Shown: positions 42,856-52,954, numbered from the stretch's first letter. The stretch: 64,000 nt of DNA from Pantoea sp. alder81 (GCF_020179835.1 NZ_JAIUDA010000001.1:310001-374000); one strand, 5' to 3'. Made by a program: numbers and translations. The notes: generated by a model not told the origin, from the letters alone.

Positions 42856-42925
42856 GCTATGTTACTTGCGAGCCATCAGGAAACAAGCAATTTTGCAGGG
42901 GAAAAGGGGAGATTTGTTGGGAAAG

Positions 42926-42947
42926 TGCAGGGTGCGAACACCCTGCA
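42926..42947 (-). terminator. Hairpin after pncB, probable terminator
   Basis: TGCAGGGTG and CACCCTGCA close a TTCG-type loop on the minus strand, 8 bases after the pncB stop. The following tail is CTTTCCC, so the U-tract is weak. Confidence 0.65.
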
Positions 42948-42954
42948 TCAAGGA

Positions 42955-44160
42955 TTAACTGGCTCTTTTAACCAGCGGCAGGTCGAATGCCTTGCGTAGG
43001 GCGCGCACGAAGGCTTTGTCCTGACAGATGGTTTTACCCGGACTGTCCGACAGTTTCGCCACCGGTTTGCCATTGCAGCTCACCAGTTTTATCACGATAT
43101 TAAGTGGCGTTACGCCAGGAATGTCGCAGGTCAGGCGCGTGCCAATGCCGAATACCACGTTAGCGCGTTGGCCGAAGTGGCGATACAGTGCCAGCGCCTT
43201 ATCCAGATTGAGGTTGTCTGAGAACACCAGCGTTTTGCTTTTGGGATCAATATCCAGGCGCTGATAGTGCGCAATCGCCTTTTCACCCCATTCCACCGGA
43301 TCCCCCGAATCATGGCGCAACCCCTGATAGCGGTGAGCGAAGCCCGGACCAAAATCGCGCAGGAAGGCATCCATGGTGATGCAGTCTGTCAACGCGATAC
43401 CGAGTTGATCATCATACTCATCCAGCCAAGATTGCAGCGCCGCGCGTTGGCTATTCGCCAGCACCGGGCTGATTTGTTGATGCGCCTGGAACCATTCGTG
43501 TGCCTGAGTGCCCACCGGGTTCAGCTGTAAGCGCCGCGCCAAATCGTAGTTACTGGTGCCCACCAGCCACGGAAACTCCGCTTTAAGGGTGGCAACAATC
43601 GTCTCCTGCACAGTTTTGGAGTAACGACGACGCGTGCCGAAATCCATCAGCTGGAAGCGTGACATATCGAGATCGCCAACCTGCTCACGGAATGCCACCA
43701 GCTTTTGCTGCAGATGGGTCACGGCTTGCTCGACGCCGACATCCGGAGTGCGATGGCGATGCACCACTTCACTGATCAGCGCCAGCAGCGGCACTTCCCA
43801 CAAAATTACTTCGCGCCAGGGTCCGCTGATCTGCAGGGTCAGACGGCCATTATCATTGCGCACCTTGACCTGAGAGGGATCAAAGCGGAATTGGCGCAGC
43901 CAGTTGAGGTAATCGGATTCAAAGAAAGGTAAGCCGCTGAGATAGTGATATTCGTTGTCGCTCAGGGCAAGGGAAGGCAGCGTATCGAGTTGCGCACGAA
44001 TCTCATCGGCATACTGGCCGAGCAATTCATCGCCGCGACAGCGAAATTCTGCCGTAACCGGGACATCGTAATAACGATGATAAACGGCCTGCTGCATGTG
44101 AAGCTTATACGCATCGGTATCAAGCAGCGTGGTCAAAATCGGGGAAGCATGTCCAGTCAT
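42955..44160 (-). CDS. pncB: Nicotinate phosphoribosyltransferase
   Basis: NAD salvage enzyme making nicotinate mononucleotide from nicotinate and PRPP with ATP hydrolysis. The ATG at 44160 gives 401 residues (E. coli 400), starting [26 protein letters not shown]. The frame stays open about 89 codons upstream; an alternative ATG at 44175 would abut a GGAAGAGG stretch too closely. Core motifs: [31 protein letters not shown]-like [29 protein letters not shown]. No clear NadR operator was identified. Divergent from pepN. Confidence 0.95.
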   Translation of the reverse strand: MTGHASPILTTLLDTDAYKLHMQQAVYHRYYDVPVTAEFRCRGDELLGQYADEIRAQLDTLPSLALSDNEYHYLSGLPFFESDYLNWLRQFRFDPSQVKVRNDNGRLTLQISGPWREVILWEVPLLALISEVVHRHRTPDVGVEQAVTHLQQKLVAFREQVGDLDMSRFQLMDFGTRRRYSKTVQETIVATLKAEFPWLVGTSNYDLARRLQLNPVGTQAHEWFQAHQQISPVLANSQRAALQSWLDEYDDQLGIALTDCITMDAFLRDFGPGFAHRYQGLRHDSGDPVEWGEKAIAHYQRLDIDPKSKTLVFSDNLNLDKALALYRHFGQRANVVFGIGTRLTCDIPGVTPLNIVIKLVSCNGKPVAKLSDSPGKTICQDKAFVRALRKAFDLPLVKRAS

Positions 44161-44404
44161 GGTGCGTTTCAGCATCCTCTTCCGCGGAGCAGAGCCCGGT
44201 GTCAACAAAGTCATAAAGACGCAGGAGTATAAAACAGTAATGTCCACGATCACACCATAATTGCGGGTGGCAGGTCGAGGGTCATTTGTGCCATTGTTAA
44301 TGAATTGTAGCCTTTTGCACGATGGCACGCATTGTGCGTGGCAACGAAGGCACAACCCGCTTAGACTTTGACGGGTCAACATATTAACGATGCGAGAAGG
44401 ACTT
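44161..44404. promoter_or_regulatory. pncB-pepN divergent promoter region
   Basis: Noncoding 244 bases. The clearest element is a perfect inverted repeat CACGCA-ttg-TGCGTG at 44326-44340, about 65 bases before the pepN ATG. pepN has a strong AGAAGGA ribosome site. No NadR box or confident -35/-10 pair was found. Confidence 0.4.
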
Positions 44405-47020
44405 ATGACGCAACAGCCGCAAATCAAATATCGCCACGACTACCGTGCGCCGGATTACACCATCACCGATATCGACCTGACTTTTGACCTCGATGCTGCC
44501 AGCACGCGCGTGACGGCGGTAAGCCAGGTGAAGCGTCTCGGTGCTGCGGATGCCGAACTGCGTCTGGATGGCGAAGACCTCACGCTGGTCTCGCTGGCGG
44601 TGGATGGCCATCCGTGGTCACATTATCGTGAAGAAGAGGGCGCGCTGGTCATTAGCCAACTGCCTGACAACTTTACCCTGACCATTATTAATGACATCCA
44701 TCCGGATACCAACACCGCGCTGGAAGGGTTGTACAAGTCGGGTGATGCGCTCTGTACGCAGTGTGAAGCCGAAGGCTTCCGCCATATCACCTGGTATCTG
44801 GATCGCCCGGACGTGCTGGCGCGCTTTACCACCACCATTATTGCTGACGCAGCGCAATATCCGTTCCTGCTCTCCAACGGTAACAATCTAGAGAGCGGTT
44901 CTCATGAAGATGGCCGTCACTGGGTGAAGTGGCAGGATCCGTTCCCGAAACCCTGCTACCTGTTTGCGCTGGTAGCAGGTGATTTCGACGTGCTGCGCGA
45001 CAGCTTTACCACCCGTTCCGGTCGTGATGTGGCGCTGGAGATCTTCGTCGATCGTGGCAATCTCGATCGTGCCGACTGGGCGATGACCTCGCTGAAAGCC
45101 AGTATGAAGTGGGATGAAGAGCGTTTTAACCTCGAATACGATCTCGACATCTTTATGATCGTCGCGGTGGATTTCTTCAACATGGGCGCGATGGAGAACA
45201 AAGGACTTAACGTCTTTAACTCCAAATATGTGCTGGCCAAAGCCGAAACCGCTACCGATAAAGATTATCTCGGCATTGAGGCGGTGATTGGTCACGAGTA
45301 CTTCCATAACTGGACCGGTAACCGCGTCACCTGCCGCGACTGGTTCCAGCTCAGCCTGAAAGAGGGCTTAACCGTGTTCCGCGACCAGGAGTTCAGCTCT
45401 GACCTCGGCTCGCGTGCGGTTAACCGCATCGACAACGTACGCGTGATGCGCGGCGCGCAGTTTGCCGAAGATGCCAGCCCAATGGCGCACCCGATCCGCC
45501 CGGATCAGGTGATCGAGATGAACAACTTCTACACCCTGACCGTTTATGAAAAGGGTTCTGAAGTGATTCGCATGTTGCATACCCTACTCGGTGAAGCCAA
45601 TTTCCAGAAAGGCATGCAGCTCTACTTCGAGCGTCATGATGGCAGCGCAGCCACCTGTGACGATTTTGTGCAGGCAATGGAAGATGCCTCCAACGTTGAT
45701 TTGTCACAGTTCCGTCGCTGGTACAGCCAGGCGGGTACGCCCGTAATCACCGTGCGCGATGACTACAATCCGGAGCTGGAGCAGTATACGCTGCACGTCA
45801 CTCAGCACACCCCGCCAACTTCTGAACAGAAAGAGAAGTTGCCGCTGCATATCCCACTGGATATCGAGCTGTATGACAATGAAGGCAAGGTGATTCCGCT
45901 GCAGCACAACGGCCATCCTGTGCATCACGTGCTGAATATCACAGAAGAGTTCCAGACCTTTATTTTCGACAATGTCCATTTCCAGCCGGTGCCTTCGCTG
46001 CTGCGTGAATTCTCGGCGCCGGTGAAGCTTGACTATAAATGGAGCGATGCACAGCTCACCTTCCTGATGCGCCACGCCCGTAACGATTTCTCCCGTTGGG
46101 ATGCCGCGCAAAGTCTGCTGGCGACCTACATCCGTCTGAACGTCGCGCGCCATCAGCAGGGGCAACCGCTGTCGCTGCCGTTGCACGTAGCGGATGCCTT
46201 CCGCGCGGTGTTGCTGGAAGAGCAGGGCGATCCGGCGTTAACCGCGCTGATTTTGTCGCTGCCTGGCGAGAATGAAATCGCGGAGCTGTTCGAGGTCATC
46301 GATCCACAGGCGATTTCCGCCGTACGCGCGGCACTGGTGCACGCGCTGGCAACCGAACTGAGTGATGAACTGTATGCGGTGTATCTGGCGAATCAGAGTC
46401 ACGAATACAAGGTTGAGCATGCGGAGATCGGCAAGCGTGCATTGAAAAATGTCTGCCTGAGCTATCTGGCGTTCGCCGATGTGGAGCAAGCGGATAAACT
46501 GGTGCAGGCACAGTATCATCATTCCAACAACATGACGGATGCGCTGGCCGCGCTCTCGGCAGCCGTGGCAGCGCAGTTGCCGTGCCGTGAAGCCTTGCTG
46601 GCCGCCTATGATGAGCGCTGGCATCAGGATGGTCTGGTGATGGATAAATGGTTTGTGTTGCAGGCCACCAGCCCGGCGGACAATGCGCTGAGCAAAGTGC
46701 GTGAACTGCTCAACCACCGTTCCTTTACCATGGGCAACCCGAACCGTATCCGCTCGCTAATTGGAGCATTTGCTGCAGGTAATCCTGCGGCGTTTCACGC
46801 CAAAGATGGCAGCGGCTATCAGTTCCTGGTGGAGATGTTGACCGATCTCAACACGCGTAATCCGCAAGTGGCGGCGCGCATGATCGAGCCACTGATTCGT
46901 CTGAAACGTTACGATGCCGATCGGCAGGCGTTGATGCGCAAGGCGCTGGAAACCCTGAAAGGGCTGGATAAGCTGTCGGGCGATCTGTACGAGAAGATCA
47001 CCAAAGCGTTGAACGCCTGA
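44405..47020 (+). CDS. pepN: Aminopeptidase N
   Basis: Major cytosolic M1 zinc aminopeptidase. The ATG at 44405 gives 871 residues (E. coli 870) starting [18 protein letters not shown]; an upstream ATG at 44390 lies inside the ribosome site region. The zinc motif HEYFH-N18-E supplies H297, H301 and E320 with catalytic E298. The exopeptidase motif GAMEN is present ([11 protein letters not shown]). The C-terminal helical domain is conserved to the end ([14 protein letters not shown]). Confidence 0.98.
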   Translation: MTQQPQIKYRHDYRAPDYTITDIDLTFDLDAASTRVTAVSQVKRLGAADAELRLDGEDLTLVSLAVDGHPWSHYREEEGALVISQLPDNFTLTIINDIHPDTNTALEGLYKSGDALCTQCEAEGFRHITWYLDRPDVLARFTTTIIADAAQYPFLLSNGNNLESGSHEDGRHWVKWQDPFPKPCYLFALVAGDFDVLRDSFTTRSGRDVALEIFVDRGNLDRADWAMTSLKASMKWDEERFNLEYDLDIFMIVAVDFFNMGAMENKGLNVFNSKYVLAKAETATDKDYLGIEAVIGHEYFHNWTGNRVTCRDWFQLSLKEGLTVFRDQEFSSDLGSRAVNRIDNVRVMRGAQFAEDASPMAHPIRPDQVIEMNNFYTLTVYEKGSEVIRMLHTLLGEANFQKGMQLYFERHDGSAATCDDFVQAMEDASNVDLSQFRRWYSQAGTPVITVRDDYNPELEQYTLHVTQHTPPTSEQKEKLPLHIPLDIELYDNEGKVIPLQHNGHPVHHVLNITEEFQTFIFDNVHFQPVPSLLREFSAPVKLDYKWSDAQLTFLMRHARNDFSRWDAAQSLLATYIRLNVARHQQGQPLSLPLHVADAFRAVLLEEQGDPALTALILSLPGENEIAELFEVIDPQAISAVRAALVHALATELSDELYAVYLANQSHEYKVEHAEIGKRALKNVCLSYLAFADVEQADKLVQAQYHHSNNMTDALAALSAAVAAQLPCREALLAAYDERWHQDGLVMDKWFVLQATSPADNALSKVRELLNHRSFTMGNPNRIRSLIGAFAAGNPAAFHAKDGSGYQFLVEMLTDLNTRNPQVAARMIEPLIRLKRYDADRQALMRKALETLKGLDKLSGDLYEKITKALNA

Positions 47021-47026
47021 TAAGGT

Positions 47027-47057
47027 AAAAGCCGCATCACGATGATGCGGCTTTTTT
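47027..47057 (+). terminator. Terminator of pepN
   Basis: GCCGCATCA (47031-47039) and TGATGCGGC (47043-47051) with A-run before and six Ts after; starts 7 bases after the pepN stop. The A/T flanks would let it also stop ssuB transcription. Confidence 0.94.
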
Positions 47058-47108
47058 ATTGAACTCGCTGCCACTTCCTCTGGTTGCCCGGAGTGACAGT
47101 GGCAATAT

Positions 47109-47141
47109 CGACTTCGACTTCGACTTCGACTTCGACTTCGA
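47109..47141. repeat. Hexanucleotide tandem repeat (CGACTT)5
   Basis: Five full CGACTT units at 47109-47138 plus a partial CGA. The tract lies directly against the ssuB stop codon (47142-47144, minus strand), between it and the pepN terminator. Read in the ssuB frame it would encode Arg/Ser codons if the stop were lost. Confidence 0.95.
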
Positions 47142-47933
47142 TTAACGCTGCTTGGCGAATTTCAGCGGCTGCTCTGTCGCACTGCGCTTCATCACGCGAT
47201 CCAATACTTCCGCCTCTAACTCCGCCAGACGCGCCGATCCGCGCCGACGTGGTCGCGCAAGATCCACGGTTAAATCCAGCCCGATTTGTCCCTCTTCAAT
47301 CAGCAACACGCGATCGGCCATCGCCACCGCTTCACTGACATCGTGAGTGACCAGCAGCACCGTGAAGTTATGCTGCTGCCATAACGATTCAATCAGCCCC
47401 TGCATCTCAATACGCGTCAGTGCATCCAATGCGCCCAGAGGTTCATCCAGCAGCAACAAACCGGGACGATGAATCAACGCGCGGGCGAGCGCCACACGCT
47501 GCTTTTGCCCACCCGACAAAGCAGCAGGCCACTCATTGGCGCGATCGGCTAAACCGACCGCCTCCAGAGCTTCCAGCGCGGCAGCACGCCATTCACGACC
47601 TTTCAAACCCAGGCCAACGTTATCGATAACTTTTTTCCACGGCAGCAGACGCGCATCCTGGAACATTAAACGCGTGTCTTCGCGGGCTTGCGCTAACGGC
47701 GCAGTGCCTGCCAGCAACTCTCCACGCGAAGTAGATTCCAGTCCCGCCAGCAGGCGCAGCAGGGTACTTTTACCGCATCCGCTGCGACCTACCACGGCAA
47801 CAAACTGCCCGGCCGGGATATGCAGATTGATATTATTGAGGATGGTACGGTCGCCATACTGTTTGTTGACGCCGTTAACACCGACCGGGGTGCCGCTGTT
47901 CAGACGCGACGGGCTCAAAGTTGCGTTGCTCAT
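47142..47933 (-). CDS. ssuB: Aliphatic sulfonate ABC transporter ATPase SsuB
   Basis: Energises SsuABC import of alkanesulfonates used as sulfur source. The ATG at 47933 (AAAGGAG site 7 bases upstream) gives 263 residues (E. coli 255). Walker [11 protein letters not shown], signature [15 protein letters not shown] and Walker [13 protein letters not shown] are intact. The N-terminal extension relative to E. coli is only a few residues ([14 protein letters not shown]). Last gene of ssuEADCB, overlapping ssuC by 4 bases. Confidence 0.96.
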   Translation of the reverse strand: MSNATLSPSRLNSGTPVGVNGVNKQYGDRTILNNINLHIPAGQFVAVVGRSGCGKSTLLRLLAGLESTSRGELLAGTAPLAQAREDTRLMFQDARLLPWKKVIDNVGLGLKGREWRAAALEALEAVGLADRANEWPAALSGGQKQRVALARALIHRPGLLLLDEPLGALDALTRIEMQGLIESLWQQHNFTVLLVTHDVSEAVAMADRVLLIEEGQIGLDLTVDLARPRRRGSARLAELEAEVLDRVMKRSATEQPLKFAKQR

Positions 47934-48718
47934 GCGTTCTCCTTTAATTGATAAGCCGGATGCCAGCGCAGCCATACGCGCTCCAGCAGTTGAGCGGCGA
48001 CATCAGCCAGTTTGCCGAGCAGCGCATAGAGAATGATGGCGACCACCACCACATCGGTTTGCAGAAATTCACGAGCGTTCATCGCCAGATAACCAATGCC
48101 GGAGTTGGCCGAGATGGTTTCAGCCACAATCAGCGTCAGCCACATCAGGCCGAGGGCAAAGCGCACGCCCACCATGATCGAAGGCAGCGCACCTGGCAGA
48201 ATCACCTGAATAAACAGACTCCAGCCAGAAAGGCCATAGCTGCGCGCCATCTCCACCAATCCACGGTCAATATTGCGGATGCCGTGATAGGTGTTGAGGT
48301 AAATCGGGAATAAGGTGCCGAGTGCCACCAGGAAAATCTTGGCCGACTCATCAATGCCGAACCACAGAATCACCAGCGGGATCAGTGCCAGATGCGGCAC
48401 GTTGCGCAGCATCTGCACCGAAGTATCCAGCAGGCGTTCTCCCACACGTGAGGTGCCGGTGATCAAGCCGAGCACCAGACCGATCGATCCGCCAATGGCA
48501 AAACCAATCGCCGCGCGCCAGCCACTGATGGCGAGGTTTTGCCACAGTTCGCCACTCACCGTCAGTTTCCAAAAGGTAATGATGATGTTTTCGGGTGACG
48601 GCAGAATACGCGTTGAAAGCCAACCCATCTGTGAAGCCAGTTGCCACACGGCAACCAGTAGCACCGGTAAAGCCCAGGGCAGCAGGGCATTACTCAGCTG
48701 TTTTTGAAACTTTGCCAT
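47930..48718 (-). CDS. ssuC: Aliphatic sulfonate ABC transporter permease SsuC
   Basis: Inner-membrane permease of the alkanesulfonate importer. It has 262 residues (E. coli 263) and about six membrane spans. The EAA-type loop that contacts SsuB is visible ([32 protein letters not shown]). Its stop overlaps the ssuB start (ATGA). Confidence 0.96.
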   Translation of the reverse strand: MAKFQKQLSNALLPWALPVLLVAVWQLASQMGWLSTRILPSPENIIITFWKLTVSGELWQNLAISGWRAAIGFAIGGSIGLVLGLITGTSRVGERLLDTSVQMLRNVPHLALIPLVILWFGIDESAKIFLVALGTLFPIYLNTYHGIRNIDRGLVEMARSYGLSGWSLFIQVILPGALPSIMVGVRFALGLMWLTLIVAETISANSGIGYLAMNAREFLQTDVVVVAIILYALLGKLADVAAQLLERVWLRWHPAYQLKENA

Positions 48719-48728
48719 CCTGAACTCC

Positions 48729-49874
48729 TTAACTCTGTGACACTTTTTGCGGCGTGAAATCGTTCGCTACCGCTTCACCGTGCGCTTGCACCACGCGAGG
48801 CTTGGGTACTTCAGGAATAGCCAAATCGAGATGCGGGAACAGCAGTTCGCCCACACGATAGGCTTCTTCAAGATGCGGGTAGCCTGAAAGAATAAAGGTC
48901 TCGATTCCGAGGTCGCTGTACTCCTGCATACGCGCCGCTACGGTTGGACCATCGCCCACCAGTGCCGTACCGGCACCACCACGTACCAGGCCAACGCCCG
49001 CCCACAAGTTCGGGCTGATCTCAAGCTTGTCACGGCGGCCACCGTGCAGCGCGGCCATGCGTTGTTGTCCAACGGAATCGGTACGGGCAAAGGCTGCCTG
49101 CGCTTTGGCAATGGTGGCATCATCAAGATGGGCAATCAGTCGATCGGCGGCCTGCCATGCTTCGGCATTGGTTTCGCGCACAATCACGTGCAGACGAATG
49201 CCGAAACGCACTTTACGGCCCTGTGCCGCCGCTTTAGCGCGCACTTTTTCAATCTTCTCTTTGACTAACGCTGGCGGTTCGCCCCAGGTGAGATAAACAT
49301 CGACCTGTTCAGCAGCGAGATCCTGCGCGGCATCCGATGAACCACCAAACCACAGCGGTGGGCGTGGCTGTTGCACCGGTTTAAACATCAAACGCGCACC
49401 ACGCACTTTGACGTGCTTACCGTCGTAATCCACGGTTTCGCCTTCAGTGACGCGACGCCACACCCGGGTGAACTCCGCTGATTCTTCATAACGCTCGCGA
49501 TGATCGAGGAACACGCCATCACCCGCTAATTCTTCAGGATCGCCACCGGTCACCAGGTTAAACAGAGCGCGCCCGTTGGAGAGACGATCCAGCGTTGCGG
49601 CCTGACGCGCTGCCTGCGTAGGTGAGATTACACCCGGACGCAGCGCCACCAGAAAGCGCAAACGCTGTGTCACCGGAATCAGTGACGCCGCCACCAGCCA
49701 GGCATCTTCGCAGGAGCGGCCAGTGGGGATCAGTACGCCGCCGAAGCCAAGGCGATCGGCTGCCTGTGCAATTTGCTGCAGATAACCGTGATCGACGGGA
49801 CGTGAACCTTCGGCGGTGCCAAGATAGTGCCCATCACCGTGGGTTGGGAGAAACCAGAATACGGATACGCTCAT
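48729..49874 (-). CDS. ssuD: FMNH2-dependent alkanesulfonate monooxygenase
   Basis: Luciferase-like two-component monooxygenase that cleaves C-S bonds of alkanesulfonates to aldehyde and sulfite, using FMNH2 from SsuE. It has 381 residues, the E. coli length. The N-terminus [19 protein letters not shown] and internal [12 protein letters not shown] and [16 protein letters not shown] are family-typical. It sits between ssuA and ssuC. Confidence 0.97.
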   Translation of the reverse strand: MSVSVFWFLPTHGDGHYLGTAEGSRPVDHGYLQQIAQAADRLGFGGVLIPTGRSCEDAWLVAASLIPVTQRLRFLVALRPGVISPTQAARQAATLDRLSNGRALFNLVTGGDPEELAGDGVFLDHRERYEESAEFTRVWRRVTEGETVDYDGKHVKVRGARLMFKPVQQPRPPLWFGGSSDAAQDLAAEQVDVYLTWGEPPALVKEKIEKVRAKAAAQGRKVRFGIRLHVIVRETNAEAWQAADRLIAHLDDATIAKAQAAFARTDSVGQQRMAALHGGRRDKLEISPNLWAGVGLVRGGAGTALVGDGPTVAARMQEYSDLGIETFILSGYPHLEEAYRVGELLFPHLDLAIPEVPKPRVVQAHGEAVANDFTPQKVSQS

Positions 49875-49885
49875 GATTGAATTCC

Positions 49886-50845
49886 TTAAGGCTGGGCGGA
49901 CTGTGGATGCCAGATGCGGTCAGTGATATTCACTTTTACCGGCATCAAATGATTGGCATAAAACAGATCGGCCGTTTGCTGTTGGGCCTGCGCGGTGTGT
50001 GCGCTGACCGGCGTAATGGTGGTGGGTGGACGATGGTCGAGATAGCTGGCAATCACCGGCTTAGGTAAGCCCATCGCCTGCGCTAACAGATCAATACTTT
50101 GGTCGCGTTGACTATGAGTGAGCGCATCGGCATCACTAAAGGTCTGCAACACTTGCTGGACAAACGGGCCATGGGCTTCGGCATATTTGCGCGTGGCTAA
50201 ATAGAATGAGCCGGTTTGATTGAGTTTGCTGCCATCGACCAGTACGCGCACGTTGCCTTGCAACAGTGCGGCAGAGTAATAGGGGTCCCAAATCGCCCAG
50301 GCATCGACATCGCCCTGCTGGAAAGCGGCTCGCGCATCGGCAGGAGTCAGATAAGTGGGTTGAATGTCTTTAAAGCTCAGACCCGCCTGCTCCAGCGCGC
50401 GCAGCAGCAAGTTGTGTGAACTGGAGCCTTTCTGAAAGGCCACTTTATGGCCTTTCAAATCCGCCACGCTGTGAATCGGGCTGTCTTTAGACACCAGAAT
50501 TACCTCAGCCTGAGGTTTCGGTGGCTCGGAACCGACATACAACAGATCCGCGCCAGCGGCCTGCGCAAACAGCGGCGGGATATCACCGGTGCTGCCCAAA
50601 TCAATGCTGTCGACATTCAGCGCTTCCAGCATTTGCGGTCCCGCTGGGAATTCAATCCATTTGATCTGCGTATGCGGGAAACGCTGTTTCAGCATCTGGT
50701 GAGATTTCGCTAACACCATGCTCACCGATCCTTTTTGATAACCCACACGCAGCTGAGCCGGGGCATCAGCGGAAACGGCGTTGGCACTCAGGGCAAATAG
50801 CGCAGCAAAGGCTGGCAGCAGTAAACCCGTAAACATCCTTTTCAT
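49886..50845 (-). CDS. ssuA: Aliphatic sulfonate-binding protein SsuA
   Basis: Periplasmic binding protein of the alkanesulfonate importer. The ATG at 50845 gives 319 residues as in E. coli; upstream ATGs extend into ssuE and are rejected. The N-terminal signal peptide ([26 protein letters not shown]) fits Sec export. Core: [57 protein letters not shown]. Confidence 0.96.
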   Translation of the reverse strand: MKRMFTGLLLPAFAALFALSANAVSADAPAQLRVGYQKGSVSMVLAKSHQMLKQRFPHTQIKWIEFPAGPQMLEALNVDSIDLGSTGDIPPLFAQAAGADLLYVGSEPPKPQAEVILVSKDSPIHSVADLKGHKVAFQKGSSSHNLLLRALEQAGLSFKDIQPTYLTPADARAAFQQGDVDAWAIWDPYYSAALLQGNVRVLVDGSKLNQTGSFYLATRKYAEAHGPFVQQVLQTFSDADALTHSQRDQSIDLLAQAMGLPKPVIASYLDHRPPTTITPVSAHTAQAQQQTADLFYANHLMPVKVNITDRIWHPQSAQP

Positions 50846-50855
50846 GATTCTTCCT

Positions 50856-51413
50856 TTATACCGCTTGTGCGTAAGGTTGATGGCGACGATGCAGTGCGTG
50901 CCAGAATGTCTCCAGCGCGTCATCAATGCGTTCGGCCAGTTGTTGATCCAGCTCTGGCTGGCGGTCGTAATTCAGTATTTGCGTGTCGGTAGCAAACACG
51001 CCATGCAGCACTTCCTGCGCTTTGAGCGCATTCAGTACCGGCTTGAGCGCGTAATCCACTGCCAGTAAATGGGATGCACTGCCGCCGCTGGCCAGGGGGA
51101 GCACAACTTTGTGTTCCAGGGCGCGCTCAGGCAGTAAATCAAGCAGGGTTTTCAATGCACCGGAAAATGACGCTTTATAGATGGGTGTGGCGACAATCAG
51201 GCCATCCGCCAGCGTTAAGTCGGCTTTTAAGGCGGCCAGTGCTGGCGAATCGAAACGGGCATAAAGCAGATCTTCAGGTTGGAAGTTATGAATATTCCAC
51301 GGAATTACCTCAACACCGCGTGCTTCCAGCGCGTGCTGGCACAGGCTCAGCAGCGCAGTAGAGCGTGATGGGTAGCGAGGGCTGCCCGCCAGCGTAATAA
51401 CTCGCATGGTCAC
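50856..51413 (-). CDS. ssuE: NADPH-dependent FMN reductase SsuE
   Basis: Supplies FMNH2 to SsuD. It has 185 residues (E. coli 191). The flavodoxin-like phosphate loop GSPRYPSRSTAL and the segment DGLIVATPIYKASFSGALKTLLDLLP with PLASGGSASHLLAVD are diagnostic. First gene of ssuEADCB with a good ATAAGGAG ribosome site. In E. coli the operon needs the LysR-type regulator Cbl and is induced by sulfate starvation. Confidence 0.96.
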   Translation of the reverse strand: MTMRVITLAGSPRYPSRSTALLSLCQHALEARGVEVIPWNIHNFQPEDLLYARFDSPALAALKADLTLADGLIVATPIYKASFSGALKTLLDLLPERALEHKVVLPLASGGSASHLLAVDYALKPVLNALKAQEVLHGVFATDTQILNYDRQPELDQQLAERIDDALETFWHALHRRHQPYAQAV

Positions 51414-51480
51414 TCCTTATAACTGAAAGTTATTGATTATCTGATATTGAGAACTGATGTGTTCAATACTGGCAGAGCAC
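51414..51480 (-). promoter_or_regulatory. ssuE leader/promoter region with inverted repeat
   Basis: A perfect repeat ATAACT-gaa-AGTTAT at 51419-51433 overlaps the ssuE ribosome site region, followed by AT-rich sequence typical of Cbl/CysB targets. Precise LysR-type boxes cannot be assigned by eye. The repeat so close to the start could also mask the ribosome site as an RNA hairpin. Confidence 0.4.
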
Positions 51481-51602
51481 GCGAGCGGGCATAAATGATT
51501 TATCTGGCAAACTTAAGCCGAAAAATGGGATTGGTTGGAGCGATATACAAAGGAGAAAGGAATGCGATTTTCAGGCTAAGGATAATCTGAAAACCCATCG
51601 AG

Positions 51603-51621
51603 TTTAATGATTATCACTTAA
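51603..51621 (-). promoter_or_regulatory. Partial Fur-like box
   Basis: Read on the minus strand the centre is GATAATCATTAA: one hexamer matches GATAAT fully and the inverted neighbour CATTAT in 5 of 6 positions; the third hexamer is poor (2 of 6). It could serve either the ssu side or the unassigned genes to the right. Weak by itself. Confidence 0.3.
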
Positions 51622-51710
51622 GCACGGGTGTGAGTATCACGTAGGGGAATGATTAATTTGCATGAAGTTTCATATTAATAAAGTTTTAGGGACAAACAAT
51701 CTTAAAGTGA

Positions 51711-51893
51711 ATGAATGATTTTTACCCATTCGGCACTGGTTTTTCATCTATGAATGAAAGAGTAGAGAGGGGGAGGACAGGCTACAATGAACTCGTTAAA
51801 CTTTTGTCTGTTTATGCCTGGCTTAAAACTCTGCTAAAAAATGGATTAATGAATGATCAATTGTTTCCAAAAGCGTGTAAACATTTAAAATAA
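51711..51893 (+). CDS. Possible small hypothetical protein
   Basis: Sixty-codon open frame starting MNDFYPFGTGFSSMNERVERG, with a second possible start at 51750. It has no recognised motif; the C-terminal half looks helical (NELVKLLSVYAWLKTLLKNG). Ribosome site before either start is weak. It might be real in an AT-rich accessory region, but an equally short random frame is about as likely. Confidence 0.2.
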   Translation: MNDFYPFGTGFSSMNERVERGRTGYNELVKLLSVYAWLKTLLKNGLMNDQLFPKACKHLK

Positions 51894-52035
51894 GACATGC
51901 CTTGTATCTGTATCTGCAAAGAAAAGTTATCTTTAATTTTATTTTCTTCGCGTTAATCCAGAAAGTTTAAACAATTCAGATAAGGATGATGTCGTGAAGG
52001 CCATCAAAAAATGAATTCCCTGCCTTCAGCCTGTT

Positions 52036-52041
52036 TATAAT
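52036..52041 (+). promoter_or_regulatory. Candidate -10 element for the unassigned gene
   Basis: Consensus TATAAT, about 107 bases before the ATG at 52148. No good -35 hexamer at 16-18 bases upstream, so it may depend on an activator. Confidence 0.35.
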
Positions 52042-52147
52042 CTGTTGAGTTTAATTACGCTAAAACCTTCATTAGCCTGTCTGCTATTTTTCCTGAGCAC
52101 TTCACTGTGAAAGGTTCAGGTTTTCATCTTTAATTGGGGATTAAAAT

Positions 52148-52954
52148 ATGGAACGCTTTTCTCAGAATCAGTATGTTTCTGGCTCAGTCATGCGCGCGGA
52201 ACATCAAAAACGACTGCCATCGGAATTACCCTTTCGCTGCTATTGGCTCCAGTCTGTCAACGCCTCTCACCGCTTTGAACTGGTCAATACCGACCCCGGC
52301 GCGTTTGAAAAATTGAATGAGGATGACTTCTTACTTTTTGCACCCGCCGGATTTACGCCTGCAGCGGCACTGTTGCTGGAGGTCGCTAAATGCAGTGATC
52401 AACGGCCTGAATTGAACTGTTTTATCCAGCCTTTATCCTCTCAGCACCTCATCACCACGGGGCTGCAGTCCTCGTTACAGCTATTTCAGCAGTTACAGGC
52501 CGGGCAGCAGTGGTGTCAACATTATGTCATCATCATTCGCGTGGCACTTATCTCTGCTGCAGTGCCTTTACAGCGTGTTCAGGATGTGATGCTTGCTGGG
52601 TTGATTAATACGGAATCAGTCTGGGTGCTGGATGCATTAAACAGCGGCAGTGAGAGTACGGAGAGTACCGCGTTAACCTATCAACAGTTTATGCAAGAGT
52701 ATGAAAAGCTAACCCGAATGACCCACTATCTGCCGGAAAGAAATCATTATCGGAAAAGCTATTTAAGGGGCGGGTTATTGAACCTGATTCAGCAGGATTT
52801 GAAACAAGCTGATAAACTCTCTGATAATGTTCGGCACGCCATTCACTATTTTTCTGAGCAGTTTCCCGCGCAGGGTGTCATGGAAAAACTTATGTTGAAA
52901 CAACCGGACATCTATTTCAATCTGATGAAAGTCAGAAAAACCTCTGTTGCATGA
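52148..52954 (+). CDS. Hypothetical protein, family not recognised
   Basis: Encodes 268 residues starting MERFSQNQYVSGSVM, with a GGGGA ribosome site 7 bases upstream. I do not recognise a family. No signal peptide and no convincing membrane span; the most hydrophobic segment is YVIIIRVALISAAVPL near the middle. The C-terminal third is charged and helical (LIQQDLKQADKLSDNVRHAIHYF). A terminator follows, so it appears monocistronic, but it sits just before a flippase-glycosyltransferase pair in an accessory segment. Coding character is good: long frame, own ribosome site and terminator. Function should be left open. Confidence 0.75.
   Translation: MERFSQNQYVSGSVMRAEHQKRLPSELPFRCYWLQSVNASHRFELVNTDPGAFEKLNEDDFLLFAPAGFTPAAALLLEVAKCSDQRPELNCFIQPLSSQHLITTGLQSSLQLFQQLQAGQQWCQHYVIIIRVALISAAVPLQRVQDVMLAGLINTESVWVLDALNSGSESTESTALTYQQFMQEYEKLTRMTHYLPERNHYRKSYLRGGLLNLIQQDLKQADKLSDNVRHAIHYFSEQFPAQGVMEKLMLKQPDIYFNLMKVRKTSVA

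Larger units (their letters stand above)
51481..52147. other. Long AT-rich accessory intergenic region
   Basis: No convincing gene. Visible pieces: an AAAGGAGAAAGGA ribosome-site-like run followed by a five-residue minigene (ATG 51562 to TAA 51579); an inverted repeat TTTTCAG/CTGAAAA around 51568-51594; a partial Fur-like box at 51603-51621; a short open frame 51711-51893; and a TATAAT -10 candidate at 52036-52041 preceding the next gene. Base composition is clearly more AT-rich than flanking genes. Confidence 0.5.

Noticed and set aside
44161..44404. NadR operator upstream of pncB
   Set aside because: No TGTTTA-N6-TAAACA-like element found by eye; only a weak TAAAACA half.
44161..44427. 89-codon upstream extension of pncB
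   Set aside because: Extends across the divergent promoter region into pepN; the family start is at 44160.
47109..47141. CRISPR-like repeat
   Set aside because: Short pure tandem hexamer without spacers or cas genes.
47084..47338. Frame encoding a Ser-Thr repeat protein over the CGACTT array
   Set aside because: Mostly antisense to ssuB; the Ser-Thr run is simply the hexamer repeat translated.
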